DNA of 64,000 nucleotides from Perilla frutescens (GCA_026008535.1 BRKX01000010.1:3795001-3859000); one strand, 5' to 3'. Counted from the first letter of the stretch, positions 24,258 through 36,925 are shown. The notes: generated from the sequence alone by a model not told the origin. Translations and numbers: made by a program.

Positions 24258-24285
24258 TAAAGTACAAAATGATCATTTTCCCATT

Positions 24286-26390
24286 TTTTATATGTATAAT
24301 ATGTAAAATATATATGTCATATCTAACTATTAATTGATGAATAACATAATAATGTTGCATATTTATTCAAATTTGTGCTCACGCACATTTCAATCTCATT
24401 GTAGTGTAAATTTGCTAACTAAAAAAAATTATTCATTTTCGACTTGATTTAGCATAATTTGATTGTCTAACAATTAAATTTCTAAATATTAGGCTCAATA
24501 TCTCACACACAAAAGTGAAACTCAATCATGATTTGAGGATCATAAAAGCGAAACAATATAAATTGTTATATACTAACATAAAAAATATTAAAAAATAATT
24601 ATTTATTTAATACTAAATAAAATAATTAAGAATTTTCGATACAACCATAAAATTAATTACGTTAAATTTGCCAATGAAATGCATAAAAATGTTTAATTTA
24701 TTCAATAGGCCATTTAACATATAAATATACTTTTTAATATTGAAATGTGTGGAAAACATTAAAATAACGGTCAATGTACCTAATAAAATTTTAAAAATAT
24801 TAAAAAAAATACAATAATGAAATTATATCCGAATATTTAAAATTCAACTAAAAAAATATCTTCTATTTTTTAGAGTTCGTCTTCTTCGATTAATGTTCAT
24901 TCTCCTTCAAGATTTTTTTTTGATCATTTGCAACTAAAATTACTATATTAATTTCGTCTTCACCTTCTGATCTATCTTAAATCTTTTGAAGAACATAATT
25001 CAAGCATACACTTTTAATTTTTTACACCATTTGTTGATAGTACCTACTGTGTATTGCACAAAGTATTCATAAAATTAGGTGGACTATTATAAAATAGATC
25101 AACATACATTATGTTCATATGCAAGTACTCCATAAAAGTCGAACCAATTAGGTTTTTATGATATATCCACGACAATTGATATCTCCTTTTGTTGTAGTCG
25201 ATCATATTGTATGCAATAAAATGGTAGAAAAATGAAATAAATATTATTCAAGAATGTCAAATTAAATTATCCAAACATGAGCACAATGTGCAACTTAAGA
25301 CGAAATAATAAAAATGAAAAACAAATAAAAATAGTTTCAGATAAAGAAATGTTTGTAAAATGAGCAAACGTGAATTGCTAATATATGATACACATTTAAT
25401 CCACGAATTAAAAGTTGAAATTTAAGTGAAAATTTGTATTTTAAGTAAATATAATAATCTATAAATATACACTACATCACTTTTTGCAAAAAGAAAATAA
25501 AATATTGCAAAAAAAGTACACTGATTTCTTAAAATAATAAACCAAAACATGCAGACACATGATTCACAGTAATCTTGTTACTTTTTTTTTCAAAATAATA
25601 TTGTTAATTAATCATAATTAATGTAAACTTAATACATATAAATGTATATAGATATCAATTAATATAGTAAACCCTTCAATTTTAACAACTCAAAACCATA
25701 TAACATAAAGCAATTTTCAGGGCATATTCTTGGAAATGTGATTAATTAGTTCATCTCTTGAACATCACAAAAATAAATGAAATATTATATAATTATTTTT
25801 AGAAATTAGTTGTATTCAAATTAAATAAAAACTTCTATTATAATTATGATATTTGTTTTGCTCTATTACATTTTTCGTTTTCTTTTTTAGGAGATATTTA
25901 CCGATATAAAATGAAAATATCTAGGATAAAATCATTAAACTCAAACTTATTATTCAATTTATAATGAAAAATAGTATAATCAAATTAACAAAACCTACCA
26001 CAATTAGCTAAAAATACAGATCTGAGAATTAAAACTCAACATATAGAATTTTTTGAAGAACATTGTTTCTTCATCTACACATCACTGCTTTGTACAACAA
26101 TCAAACCATTTGATTTTTCCCTATGTAGGTTCTTGATGAGGATTGAGGCAAGAAAAATCAATTAAGATTTTTCTTCAATCTAGATCCTACAATCAAAATC
26201 TATATAATATATAATAACGACTCCGCAACCGCAAATAAAAATCTTCATTTTTCTCGCCTATTTGCACTTTCCGAAAACAAAAATATAATATTATATATAA
26301 TTTAATACTTATTTTTATGTAAAATATTGGATATTAATATATTTACAAATCTATAATTATATATTTCATCATCAACCACATCTTACATCC
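24286..26390. other. AT-rich intergenic DNA, nothing recognised
   Basis: No coding signal on either strand. A short imperfect hairpin lies at about 26124-26190, with 'gattgaggcaagaaaaatc' opposite 'gatttttcttcaatc'. Confidence 0.6.
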
Positions 26391-26393
26391 TTT

Positions 26394-27004
26394 TCAAGCA
26401 ACTAATATCAATGGCAGAGGTTTCAAGTCAGTGTTATTCACATCCAAAAGCCTAGCATTAACAATGATTTGGATGATTAACTCCGCACAAGAGATACGAT
26501 GCCTGAGGTGCGTTTTAATTTTCCGGAAGTGTGCAATGGCCACAGAACCAAAATTAACTTTAATTTTTTTTTCAGCATGCACCATAAAATAAACAGTTCT
26601 TGATTTGTTATAAAGTTAGAACTGTCATTTCTCCCAAAGAAACTAAAAGCTAGAAACCTATGGCAGAATCTCAAGGCGTCATTGTTTAAACAATAGCCTT
26701 TTGTGGCTCCACTTTGATAAGTAGAGTCATCCCCAACAACTGCCCATTTCACATCCACTCCTTCAGCAGAGTCGGGCACCACAGTCACAACATTCAGATA
26801 ATCATCTTTTTGTAAATCAAGATAAGAGACAATACTAAGACTCATGCTTAATTCATCTACAGACAAAGAAAAGTTCCTACCTAGAATTTTAAAATTTAAA
26901 ACCCTAGTGGACATAGCAGGTCGATTTACAGCTTTGATTTTAAGAGAATGGATAAATTCTTGTGAAAGAGTAGCAAAAATTAGACTGTGCATGTCAATAA
27001 AGAC
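26394..27004 (-). pseudogene. fragment of a plant transposon-type ORF fused to a copia element
   Basis: Minus-strand coding from about 27004 to 26477 gives a hydrophobic-patterned domain (GVFIDMHSLIFATLSQEFI, FKILGRNFSLSVDELS). It then continues in another frame to 26394 (VNFGSVAIAHFRKIKTHL). The pattern resembles plant-specific ORFs annotated as putative plant transposon proteins; this is a family impression, not a firm match. One frameshift near 26590 breaks it. It joins directly to the copia polyprotein at about 27005. Confidence 0.5.
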
Positions 27005-28142
27005 TCCATTGCAATTTTCCAAGAATCCACATCTTTATCTCAAATTGCCTCATCATAGGTCCTGGGATCCAATTCATTTAGTCCCTCTGGGAAATCTAAA
27101 GCCTCTCCCAGACCAATGAATCTATCAGGTTAGCGTACAACGTCCCACTGCGACGAGGCAGTTCCTGTACTTCTGTGACACGTTGTGCAGTGTCTGGTGG
27201 TACCTCTTCTTGTACCACTGGTGTAGGATTCGATCCTCCCCTTAACTCCTTAAGGATGATTTCAATCCTTGGTTTGTGGTTTATAACATAGTCTTCTTCT
27301 AAGAATCGAGCATTGGTTCTGACAATGATCTTCTGATCCTTAGGACTATAAAACAAACCACATTTCGTTCCCCTACGATATCCAACAAACAGCCTTACAT
27401 CAGTACGAGGAGCCAGCTTATCAGCTTCCTTGTCCAACATGTGTGATGGGCTACCCCAAATCCGAATATGGTTCAAACTAGGCTTTCGTCCAGTCCATAG
27501 TTCTATGGGCGTAGAAAGAACTGATTTTGACGGAACCAAGTTAAGAATATAGGCAGCCGTTTCCAGGGCATATCCCTAGAATGAAATGGGCAACTCAGGA
27601 TAACTCATCATTGATCTAACCATCTCTAATAATGTTTGATTCCTTCTTTGCGCCACGTCATTCTACTGTGGCGTTCCAGGCGCAGTCAACTGGGAGGTAA
27701 TCCCATTCTCTGCTATGTAATCCCTAAATTCACTTGAGAGGTACTCACCACCATGATCAGAACGTAGTGACTTGATACTTCTGCCTGTTCATTTCTCCGC
27801 TTCCTTCTTAAACTCTTTGAATTTCTCAAAGCATTCAAACTTGCGACGCAACATGTAGATATATCCGTATCTAGAGTAATCATCAATGAGAGTGATGAAA
27901 TACTCGAACCCTCCTCGAGCTTGAACTGACATAGGGCCGCATAGATCAGAGTGAATCAAATCTAATAGTTCTTCAGATATATTTCCTTTTGACTAGAAAG
28001 GACGCTTGGTTATTTTACCTTCCAAACAGGATTCACACAAAGGAAATGATTTCAGTACCAAAGAAGACAATGGTCCATTGTTTACAAGCCTTTGTATCCT
28101 CTTAAGGTTAATATGACCTAGCCTTAGATGCCAAAGATAGGT
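27005..28142 (-). pseudogene. copia integrase region with stop codons
   Basis: The minus strand encodes the zinc-binding and core parts of a copia integrase in order: HINLKRIQRLVNNGPL, CESCLEGK, HSDLCGPM, then YDYSRYGYIYML-like and LRSDHGGEYLSSEF. The C-terminal part (27096-27539) carries PIELWTGRKPSLNHIRIWG and VGYRRGTKCGLFYSPKD. Several TAG/TGA codons interrupt the core, for example after KRPF and in TAPGTPQ-N, where the usual Q/H codon is changed. A shift near 27130 is needed to reach RFIGLGEALDFPEGL. Decay is clear. Confidence 0.8.
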
Positions 28143-29496
28143 TTGATTCAGGTCTGCAGGGTTCTTTTCTCTTATTAGGGTTTATGATCGATGTATTCAA
28201 CAGTTGTCTTTGTGTAGTGTTTTCAATTAGTTTAAAAAGTATAAGTGTCCATCTAATATGCCAGAACAGATAGTTTAAAAAGTATAAGTGTCCATCTAAT
28301 ATGCCAGAACAGATAAAATGTTTACCACTAAATATAACTACCTTGTTATCAAAAGAAACAGAATATCCATCCATAATCAATTTAGAAACTGAAACCAAGT
28401 TTCGCCTAAAATCAGGTACATAAACATAATCTTTCAAAACCAAAGTTCTATCACTACTGAAAGGTAAAACAACATCTCCCACTGCAATAGCCCCCACTCT
28501 CATAGCATTGCCCATGTAGACGGTGATCTCATCCTCACTCAACTGTCTTTTTACCAGGAACCCCTGTAAAGACATGTAAACATGATCAGTAGCTCCAGTA
28601 TCTACTACCCATGACTGGGTAGAACAAGTTGTTAAACATGTTTCTACAACCATAGTGTGAGATGTACATCTCTTCTTCTTCTTCTTCTTCTTCTTCTTGT
28701 TAGGGCACACCGTCTTCCAGTGACCTGGTTGGCCGCACTTGAAGAACTTAGTCTTCGACTTGAACTCCTCAGGAGGAATCTTTACCTTTGGCTTCTTCAC
28801 CTTAGGCGCCTCATCTATAGCCTTTTTAGGTACGTATCTCTTCTTTCTTTTTTCACCAGAAGAAGATGCTCATTTTTCAGCTATGTAGGCCTCGGGATTG
28901 CTCTTTTGGAGTAATTCAGCCGTCTGAAGGTTTATAAGCAGTTCAGTCAGGCTAACATCTCTTTTAATCATGTTAAAGTTCAGCATGAACTGCTTAAACT
29001 TTGAGGACAAGCTATGAAGAACAGTGTCGATTTGAGAATCGACGTCGAGCTCTCCACCCAAGGTCTCAATCTCAGACAGATACCCCATCATCGTGAGAAC
29101 GTGATCCCTGACAGGTGTGGAGTCAGCCATTCTCGCATCCATTAGCTTCTTCATTGCCAAATGGCGTGCCCAGCGGTTTTGATGACTGAAGAGCTGCCTA
29201 TGGTTGTACATGATATCATAAGCAGTTTTCATAGGCTCATGCTGATGTTGCAACACATTGGACATGGATGCCAGAATGTAACAGCGCGCTATCTCATTAG
29301 ACCTAACCCACTTATCATATGCAACATTTTGGGCTTTGTCAGAACCCTCATCTGGCGTCTAAGGACAAACCTCTTCAAGTACAAACTTGTGTCCCTTAGC
29401 AACTAGAACGAGGTTAAGGTTATGAATCAAATCATTGTAGTTTTCACCGACGAGTTTGTTTTCTTTAAGGATTGAGGACAGATTGGAGAGTGTCAT
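28108..29496 (-). pseudogene. copia gag and protease of the second element
   Basis: Gag starts at ATG 29496 (MTLSNLSSILKENKLVGENY). A TAG interrupts the frame after about 45 residues, and it runs on to 28870 with the usual gag helices (MLNFNMIKRDVSLTELLINL). After another stop comes a basic segment, then the knuckle CGQPGHWKTVCP, in which the first Cys of the CCHC set is replaced by Phe (KFFKCGQ), and a lysine run from a CTT repeat at 28672-28699. The protease active site follows as WVVDTGATDHV. Stops and the damaged knuckle mark it as a pseudogene. Confidence 0.82.
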
Positions 29497-31950
29497 TGAT
29501 GATATGAAATAACTAAAATTAAAACATGTAGTACAGTCACAAACTTTTAGGATAAACAGTATATAATCGAAAGCCTTATAAAAATTATATACTTTTCCAC
29601 CGACACTTTAAAAACGTCTTTTATAAGCCACGATAGTGTGGACGTTTATAAAATACATTTCTAAATAGGTTACTAAACCTTTAACTTGCCTCCAGTTGAG
29701 TTTTCTTACCACAAGTAAATTAATAGTCGGATATTAAACACGATCATCTAATCGTCTAACTGATAAGCCATGATCGTGTTGACATTTATCAATAAATTAC
29801 ATCTAAGTGTGCACACCATAATCTTCGCACCAAGATCACTATTCAAATTTAACTGCTCCAGATGGAGGAGTCAGTTCATTCTAATAGTGTTCTACAGCTA
29901 TCCATTTAGGAGATTTAATTTCTAGAGAAATCCGTGATATGACATATCCGATATGGAGGAAAACCGATGTCAACGCGCATGCCCATCACTTCTCAATTAA
30001 ATCAGATTTAATGGAGACCGTATGATATTTCTACATACTTTGGTATGAATCTCTCCCACTTAGTTATTTATGCTTGAGGTTTCATTTTATCTCATTAACG
30101 AACATGCAAACATCATATAAAATGATAAACATCCATTGCATGGTTCAACATAATAAGTAACAGTAATATTCCAACTATCATGGCTTATATCTCATGTTGA
30201 TTGATGAGATAAAATAGAAAAGTCATCTCCGGAACAGGGCTTGGCCGCTGCCCCCTTTCATCGCGCCTCGGCGAAAACCTAGCTCCAATTAGGTTTTCAG
30301 GACGTGAACCGGTGAACCTTCCTTTTTGGTGCTGAACTACTTTCCTTCTTTGAGTTGATCTCCGATCTTTATTCAATACAGGCTATCTATTCCAAAAGGG
30401 AAAATCTAATATTGTTAAAATAAAAATTACAACTCAAAAACTCGGTCTAACAGCTTTATATCTATTACATTAAAACAGCGTAAAATAAAACCTAGACCTA
30501 ATCCATAGATTTTCTCATGGATTAAAATCACATAGCCAAACCGTCATACGGTCAAACATCCATTCAACATAAACATACATCACATAAATAGAGGAGACAT
30601 GATAGTTGGTAAACCTACAAACAAACACAGTCTACAAATCCAACAATCATATTTATATGAAACACATAAAATAACATATGATATCTATGCATGAAATAAT
30701 AATATTCAAATATTACCATTAATTAAATTAATTAATTCGATATTATCCACAAGATAAAAATTGGTAATTAAAATAATTATCTACCAATTTTAAACTTGTA
30801 TATTTTCAAAAATATATCAAAATAAATCTCGAAATTATTTAAAATTATCCAGCAAATTTATTTAATATTTTCGAACCACCCTAATTAATAATATTTGGAT
30901 ATCTTGATATAAATCAAAAATCCAATCAAATATTATCAATAAGAATCGAAATCTTCAAGGATAAAGTTTGAAGATTTGATAAACTTCAAAATCTTCCAAA
31001 CCCTATCCAAATTTAAATTCTTATCACAATTGGATTTTGATAATTATTCATCTATATCCAAAATCACCTTATCCAATTTTAAACTATAGATTTTCAAAAA
31101 TTACCAAAATAATAAATCTGAAAATTTGATCCACTTCAAATTCTTCCAAATTTAAAATTCTATTTTCAAATCTATTTAGATTAAAATTAGGTAAATCAAG
31201 ATATACATCAAACAATATCAAATCTTAATCAAATCTTCAAATTTTCGATCCTCCTTAATAAATAAATATGGAAATTTGATTTTTATCAAAATCTTCTCCA
31301 AATTAAATTATTAAAATTGAAAATTACATTAAATAAACATATTTGAAAATTTTGATATTAATCAAAAAATATTCCAAATAATAAACATAGGTTTCGAAAA
31401 TTTCAAAAATTAAAAATCTGGAAATTTTGATAAACTTCAAAAATTATCATATTTATAATTCTAATTTCAACCTATCTAGATTAGACTTAGGTAACTTTTG
31501 ATATACATAAAAAATGACCTATCCTAATTCTAATCATCAAGATTTTCGAACCATATCCAAAACAAATCTGAAAATTTTGATCTTGATCAAAAACCCATTC
31601 AAATTCAATTCATAGGCTTCGAAAATTTTGAACACAAAATTAGGGAATTTTTAACACATCAAAATCGAAAATTTTGATATCCAAATTTTCGAACACTATC
31701 TAAATTAAATCTGAAAATTTGATAATCATCAAATATTAATCCAATAAAATTTAGTGACGGCCGAAAATTTACACAATTCAAAACTAGAATTTTCAAATTA
31801 CATCAAAAATTCATCCAAGTTTTGAATACCATAAAATAGACACACATGCATATTTATATCCAAAAATTTAAGAACTATAAATTTAACATCAAACTTAAAT
31901 ATATGTGTCAAAAATATGCTTGGATTAATCCTAGAACAGTGCCAAAACCC
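29497..31950 (-). other. untranslated leader of the second copia element
   Basis: About 2.4 kb without coding signal between the primer site and gag. From 30660 to 31910 it is very AT-rich and filled with degenerate repeats built on 'gaaaattttgat' and its complement 'atcaaaattttc'. Confidence 0.6.
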
Positions 31951-31962
31951 GCTCCGATATAA
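31951..31962 (-). other. primer-binding site of the second copia element
   Basis: Minus-strand TTATATCGGAGC, next to the LTR end, matches the initiator tRNA-Met site TGGTATCAGAGC at 9 of 12 positions. Confidence 0.5.
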
Positions 31963-31964
31963 AT

Positions 31965-33802
31965 TGTTGGGGTTTGTTTTGAATTAAACCATAGCAGGAT
32001 CTATTGGTTGTTCATTAATCCACGTTCATGCAAATCATATTTTTATGTCGCATGCATGTTTATCACATCAAGCACAAAACCATGCAAAATGAATCTAAGA
32101 AAGCGGAATACATAGATTCGAATTACTTACAATTATCAGACGGTCTGAGGACAAGATTGCAGGACTAATCTTTCTGTTAAATGAATGCAAAACAGGCGTC
32201 CCTTTTTTCTCAAAGAAATTGGCCACACAGATTCTACTCCAAGATCTTCTGTTGTATTCCCGGACTGTATCTAGATTCAGAGTGGGCTGAAATCTACTAG
32301 ATAGGTTTGTGAAATCTGTGGATATCTTGAGAGACAAAGAGGGGCTGATTAATTAATGCTAAAATTTTCATCGCCCCCTCTATTAAATAGGGAGGTGGGC
32401 GAAAATTTGCTTCTCAACCCTATTGGGTTGAGCCTCTATCTCAAGTTCCATATCCAGTCCACTTTCAGTCATATTGGATTACAACAGGGATCTAGAAGAA
32501 TATTAAATTGGCCCACTAATTTATTTAATATCCAATATCCAATAAACTTAGGATATAATTAAATAAATTAAGTTTTACTTTTATTCCACTAAAGAAGTAA
32601 AACTGACCTACCAATTTAATACATATTTGCGAATATGCTTTCTCCTTTAGTCCAGTCATTCCCCGTGTTTAAGATATAATATTCATTAATTAATTATGTC
32701 AGCCTCTGACAACTATAATTAATTAACATCTAAAACCCTGAGTAGTACCACACAAGCTTTATCATGTAAGGAATAAATTCCACCTGCAGGGGTTTCAACA
32801 TGAACTTGTGTTTCCTCAAGAGAACATCATCAACCTGGCGCACCAGGTCACGGTGTTCATAGATACTGCTCGAGACATTTTGCATACACTGTTATTATCC
32901 AAGATATCGAGTTTATTGATCTACGAAAAGATCTCACCCATTGATAAATCAAAGTAACAAACAACGCACACATATGCTCGACAATATCACATGAGTTCAG
33001 AACCCAAACTCTGTGGATCTTTATTCTCTCACTAACTGGGTCAGAAACAGAGAATAGTATCCTATCGTGATCCTCCTCAATACACTAACAAGTGTACTAG
33101 AATAATCAGTTAGTCAAGATAAACTAACTTATCAGATTATTCTACGATGTACCGATGGTATGTTCAAGACCATCTAAGCCGTGAGCTCTTTAATACAATA
33201 CAAGGTTCTAATGATATGATCTTACCGTGTTACTCCCCACACCATATCATCTACAATATAAGTATGTTAAACATTGCATAGAACAATTATATAACATAAT
33301 CTAAATGCAAATAGTGACTGCAATAACTTTCATTTCATATCATCACATCATTAGAAAAGTATACAAAGACAAGTCTTCCAGTATACAAAACTGGGTCAGA
33401 GACAGAGAATAGTATCCTGTGGATCTTTATTCTCTCACTAACTGGGTCAGAGACAGAGAATAGTATCCTATCGTGATCATCCTCAATACACTAACAAGTG
33501 TACTAGAATAATCAGTTAGTCAAGATAAACTAACTTATCAGATTATTCTACGATGTACCGATGGTATGTTCAAGACCATCTAAGCCGTGAGCTCTTTAAT
33601 ACAATACAAGGTTCTAATGATATGATCTTACCGTGTGACTCCCCACACCATATCATCTACAATGTAAGTATGTGGAACATTGCATAGAACAATTATATAA
33701 CATAATCTAAATGCAAATAGTGACTGCAATAACTTTCATTTCATATAATCACATCATTAGAAAAGTATACAAAGACAAGTCTTCCAGTATACAAAACTAA
33801 CA
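31965..33802 (-). repeat. LTR of the second copia element, with internal duplication
   Basis: Minus-strand limits are TGTTAGTTTTG at 33802 and CCCCAACA at 31965. About 400 bp are tandemly duplicated (33011-33416 and 33417-33797; period about 406). Without this duplication the LTR would be near 1.43 kb. No second copy of the LTR lies in the window. Confidence 0.75.
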
Positions 33803-34294
33803 GGGGACTACGTGTACCTAAAGCTTTAGCCCTTCCAGCAGAACTCCGTAGTCCTCCGAAAGAACATCAAGCTTGCAGCTAAATACTATGGACCATATCA
33901 GATACTCGAAAGAATTGGAAAGGTAGCATATCGCTTGGACTTACTTGTTGGGGACAAGATTTACCCGGTGTTCTATGTTGCCCTGCTCAAGAAAGTCCTT
34001 AGCCTAACAATTTCACCCTCCTCTATCTTGCCACCGTACTCTGAAGATGGGAATTTCCTTATTCGACTATCGATTTTACTAGAGGAACGAGTTATCACCA
34101 GAGGCTGCTCTCCAATTACACAAAGGTTGGTTCTTTGGGCTGACAATGAGGAAAGGTTGGAATCCTGGGAAGGTGGTTCGTTTTTAGCTAAACTAAAGGA
34201 AAAGATCGATCCTTGCGGACAAGGATCTCTAAATGGGGGCGGTATTGTCATGAACCAGGAGGTGATTCTAGAAATTGGGGAGATTGTTAGTTAG
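33803..34294 (+). pseudogene. gypsy integrase C-terminus with chromodomain (fragment)
   Basis: Plus-strand coding begins mid-protein (GDYVYLKL, then a stop, then KYYGPYQILERIGKVAYRLDL), the end of a Ty3-gypsy integrase. It continues as a chromodomain-like segment with ITQRLVLWADNEERLESWE, the pattern of plant chromoviruses, whose chromodomain guides insertion into chromatin. The left part is cut off exactly at the copia LTR, which suggests that the copia element landed in this gypsy or that the two were joined later. Confidence 0.75.
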
Positions 34295-34702
34295 CGGAGA
34301 ATGAGAAAAAAGGGATCTTGAAGATCTGAAATTGGGGAAGAATGAGGCAGGGTTGTACGCTTCTTCTGTTGTGGTCAACGGGTCGGGCGCGAACGGGCTG
34401 GAGTAATGTATCAGAAGTTGGGTTACTTTTCAATTTAATTAGTTTTGGGATAGGCCCAATTATATCGACCCAACAACTAGTTTATTAAATATTACTTTGG
34501 TTTTTATATTTTACTTTTATAGTTATGAACTTTATGTAAAACCCTATGATATAAAATGGGTGTATTTTGTAATGAAAGGCAAGTAATGAAATAGCCGTTT
34601 TTTCCTATATTTCTCTCTACCTTCTCCCATTTCTTCTATTCCTTCCTTCCTTTATTGCAAGATCACATTTTTATTACCAAATTCTGGATCTTTGTTACAT
34701 CA
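34246..34702 (+). repeat. possible gypsy 3' LTR after the chromodomain fragment
   Basis: A purine-rich 'aaatgggggcggtat' is followed by TGTCATGAACC, as in chromovirus LTR starts, and a CA end is possible at 34702. No partner LTR is present, so the limits are a guess. Confidence 0.35.
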
Positions 34703-34984
34703 AAAATATACAAAATACAAAAATCAGAAAATCATCTTGGCTTCAATACATAGGCTTTAATCCTTTGGGCTTGAAACTTGGGCTAAAATACATAAATAAA
34801 TGCAATCAAACTTTCAAGTGGGCCTTCAAACTTTATGCATGCATATGATATAAATAAGCATATTCTAAAATAAATTCATTCTTAAAAAAAATATATAAAT
34901 TACTTATGTGCGACTTATTAGACTCAAGCAATTAATATCACACAGATATGATAAATAAATAAAATATTTTTAGAAATAAATGTA

Positions 34985-35603
34985 GCAATTTAAATATAAT
35001 TAGAAAACTGGATCGCTACACTTATGCCTATAGTCATGCCCAACAAAAATTCAAAATTTTCAAGTTCATGAATCGCTAAGGATTCTGCCTCACTCCTAGT
35101 TTTGGCATCTTCACTAACTCTAGATAATTTAAATAGAGCTTCTCTTATCTCATTAGGTTGAGTTATTATAGCCGCAATGCTATTAACATAACTTTCCCAT
35201 TTTGTTGTTGATAATGACTTTAAAGTTAATTGGTGAACATGATCTTGCAAAATTTTCAACCTTTTTGTAGAACTAACTAATAAAGTATAGAAACGTTGTA
35301 CAACTCCAAACAATGAGACATCTTTAACACAAGAATTTACCATATCACATATTGTTAGATTAAGAGAATGACAAGCGCATGACATATAAAATGCTCTTGG
35401 ATTGATTTCAAGAAATCTCTTTTGTACAAAGATATGAGATAATTTTTAGAGCCGTTGGAGGGATTGAGGGCAGTAGGGCACCGTTCAAGAGGCCAAACAA
35501 TTAGTATATTTTTTTTATCAGAATATATAACTATTTTTTTTGTGGCCCCTAAAAATTTGGGAGTTGGCGGCGGCCCACCTGGCCTACCCCAAGGCCAGCC
35601 CTG
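34985..35603 (-). pseudogene. hAT transposon remnant (ZMYM1-like transposase)
   Basis: The outer end reads, on the minus strand, CAGGGCTGGCCTTGGGG from 35603, a typical hAT terminus. About 150 bp later the sequence enters transposase coding: KRFLEINPRAFYMSCACHSLNLTICDM, then FGVVQRFYTLL and SLSTTKWESYV, the central part of the DUF4371/hAT transposases related to zinc-finger MYM-type proteins. It changes frame near 35385 and stops being similar after FLLGMT (about 35030). The N-terminal zinc finger, the catalytic remainder and the C-terminal dimerisation domain are missing. Confidence 0.75.
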
Positions 35604-35639
35604 CCTTATCATTAAAAAAAATCTAGATACAATCCCGGT

Positions 35640-36100
35640 TTAATTATTATTTATAGCCTAAAAAATAAATAAATGATAAATATTATATAAATATTCGTTT
35701 TTACTCTCATAATCGATTTTGTTTTCAATTTCAAATCTTATTTAATTTTAGGATACATAAAGAGTACAATTGAGACTATGTTTAGAATTTCCTTTGGGGG
35801 GGGGGGGGGGTGTGGCGGATGAAAGTTAGAGGGAGAGCCTAGGCATGTTAAATTTATTTTTTGCTAAATGGATTCCTCTTCACCGCTACTTATGGGTATT
35901 TATTTTGGATTGCTGAACCCATAAATATTAAATGGATTCTTAATTCTGCTACTTAAAATTTAGGATAATTCTAAACACGGTACTTAATTTATTTATTATA
36001 ATCCTCAATATTAATTAATTTATAAATATTATTTAAAATATTTTTTTATCCTTAAAATTCACAACTTAAAACCCCTAACTAAAGTAAAAGAACCCAAATT
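35640..36100. other. AT-rich DNA with a run of G
   Basis: No coding signal. About 16 consecutive G lie at 35795-35812. Confidence 0.6.
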
Positions 36101-36107
36101 TATACAG

Positions 36108-36263
36108 TTGAAATCCTCTATTGCACATTTCGTATAAATTCTCTATTGCACACTCGATTATTTTAATTTTTTTTTCAATATTGTTTTTCGATTTCAATTT
36201 CTTATGCTTTAATTTCATTTTACACTTACTATTTAGGATTCATCATATCTAATTGGAATGCAT

Positions 36264-36296
<33 letters not shown>

Positions 36297-36515
36297 TTGT
36301 ATTTAATTTTCAATTTTTAGTTATAAATTGATTATTTGAAAAATTAAATACTAAAAATTATATTAAATCATAATCAGGTGACATGAACCCTAAATAACAA
36401 GTATAAAATTAAACTAAATTATAATAAACTGAAATCAAAGAAAAAAATTGAATAAAAATCGAATGTGCAATAAATAATGCAATACTAAATGTGCAATAGA
36501 CATTTCGTATGAAGT
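36108..36515. mobile_element. fold-back MITE
   Basis: The two halves are inverted copies. 'ctattgcacatttcg' and 'attgcacactcgatt' at the left are mirrored by 'aatcgaatgtgcaat' and 'aatgtgcaatagacatttcg' at the right, with an (AT)n tract at the centre (36262-36297). Same design as 51395-51735. Confidence 0.65.
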
Positions 36516-36529
36516 TTATAGCCCCCACC

Positions 36530-36925
36530 CCACATAGAATTTCATGATACACTCTATGTGTAATTACACTCAGTGTACACTTTCAAATTACGAGTTTTTT
36601 TTATAATTTTTCTTCAATTTTATTTTTTATGATTTATTTTAATTTTATGATTATTTTTAGGATTTATCCCACCCAATTAGGGTTTAAATTTATAATTATT
36701 TTTTAATATTTAGTTTTTTATTTTCGATTAATAATTCATTGTTATGGTTGATTTTTTTAAAATTATGTTTTATAATTTTTTAATTCATTGTTTTTGCTGA
36801 TAAATGTTGACTATGATTATTTATATTATAATTAATTTTTATTTTCTAATAAATATTATTAAAATCGTAAATTTGATGATGAAATACAAAGTATAACACA
36901 AAAAAGTGTAACAGAAAATTTCAAC
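36530..36925. repeat. copy of a dispersed AT-rich repeat family
   Basis: Contains 'ccaattagggtttaa', 'attgttatggttgat' and 'gttgactatgattatt' in the same order as at 770-960, and in reverse order at 39277-39650, 40860-41180 and 41390-41640. No coding capacity. Confidence 0.55.

Larger units (their letters stand above)
7806..24285. mobile_element. MITE-like repeat split by the nested retrotransposons
   Basis: The left piece (7806-8431) begins 'aggaaaaatgaccagtttgg'. The right piece (24258-24285), read in reverse, begins 'gggaaaatgatcattttgta', so the two are terminal inverted repeats of one element of roughly 650 bp. The left piece also holds a very A/T-rich middle and 'cattttggtccttcaact'. 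All sequence from 8432 to 24257 is a later insertion. The match is short and imperfect, so this reading is tentative. Confidence 0.45.
27005..33802 (-). mobile_element. truncated second Ty1-copia element
   Basis: Only one LTR (31965-33802, the 5' LTR on the minus strand), the leader, gag, protease and integrase remain. Coding stops at about 27005, in the segment after integrase (DSWKIAMES), where foreign sequence begins. RT, RNase H and the 3' LTR are missing. The copy is dead. Confidence 0.85.

Noticed and set aside
27096..27539. Free-standing ORF of 147 residues
   Set aside because: The sequence is the C-terminal part of a copia integrase and is continuous in sense with the broken polyprotein upstream.
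33935..34294. Independent 119-residue gene
   Set aside because: It is the tail of a gypsy integrase with chromodomain, starting mid-domain after a stop codon.
35795..35812. Run of about 16 G as a regulatory G-quadruplex
   Set aside because: A single homopolymer in AT-rich DNA with no gene nearby; length errors in sequencing are as likely.
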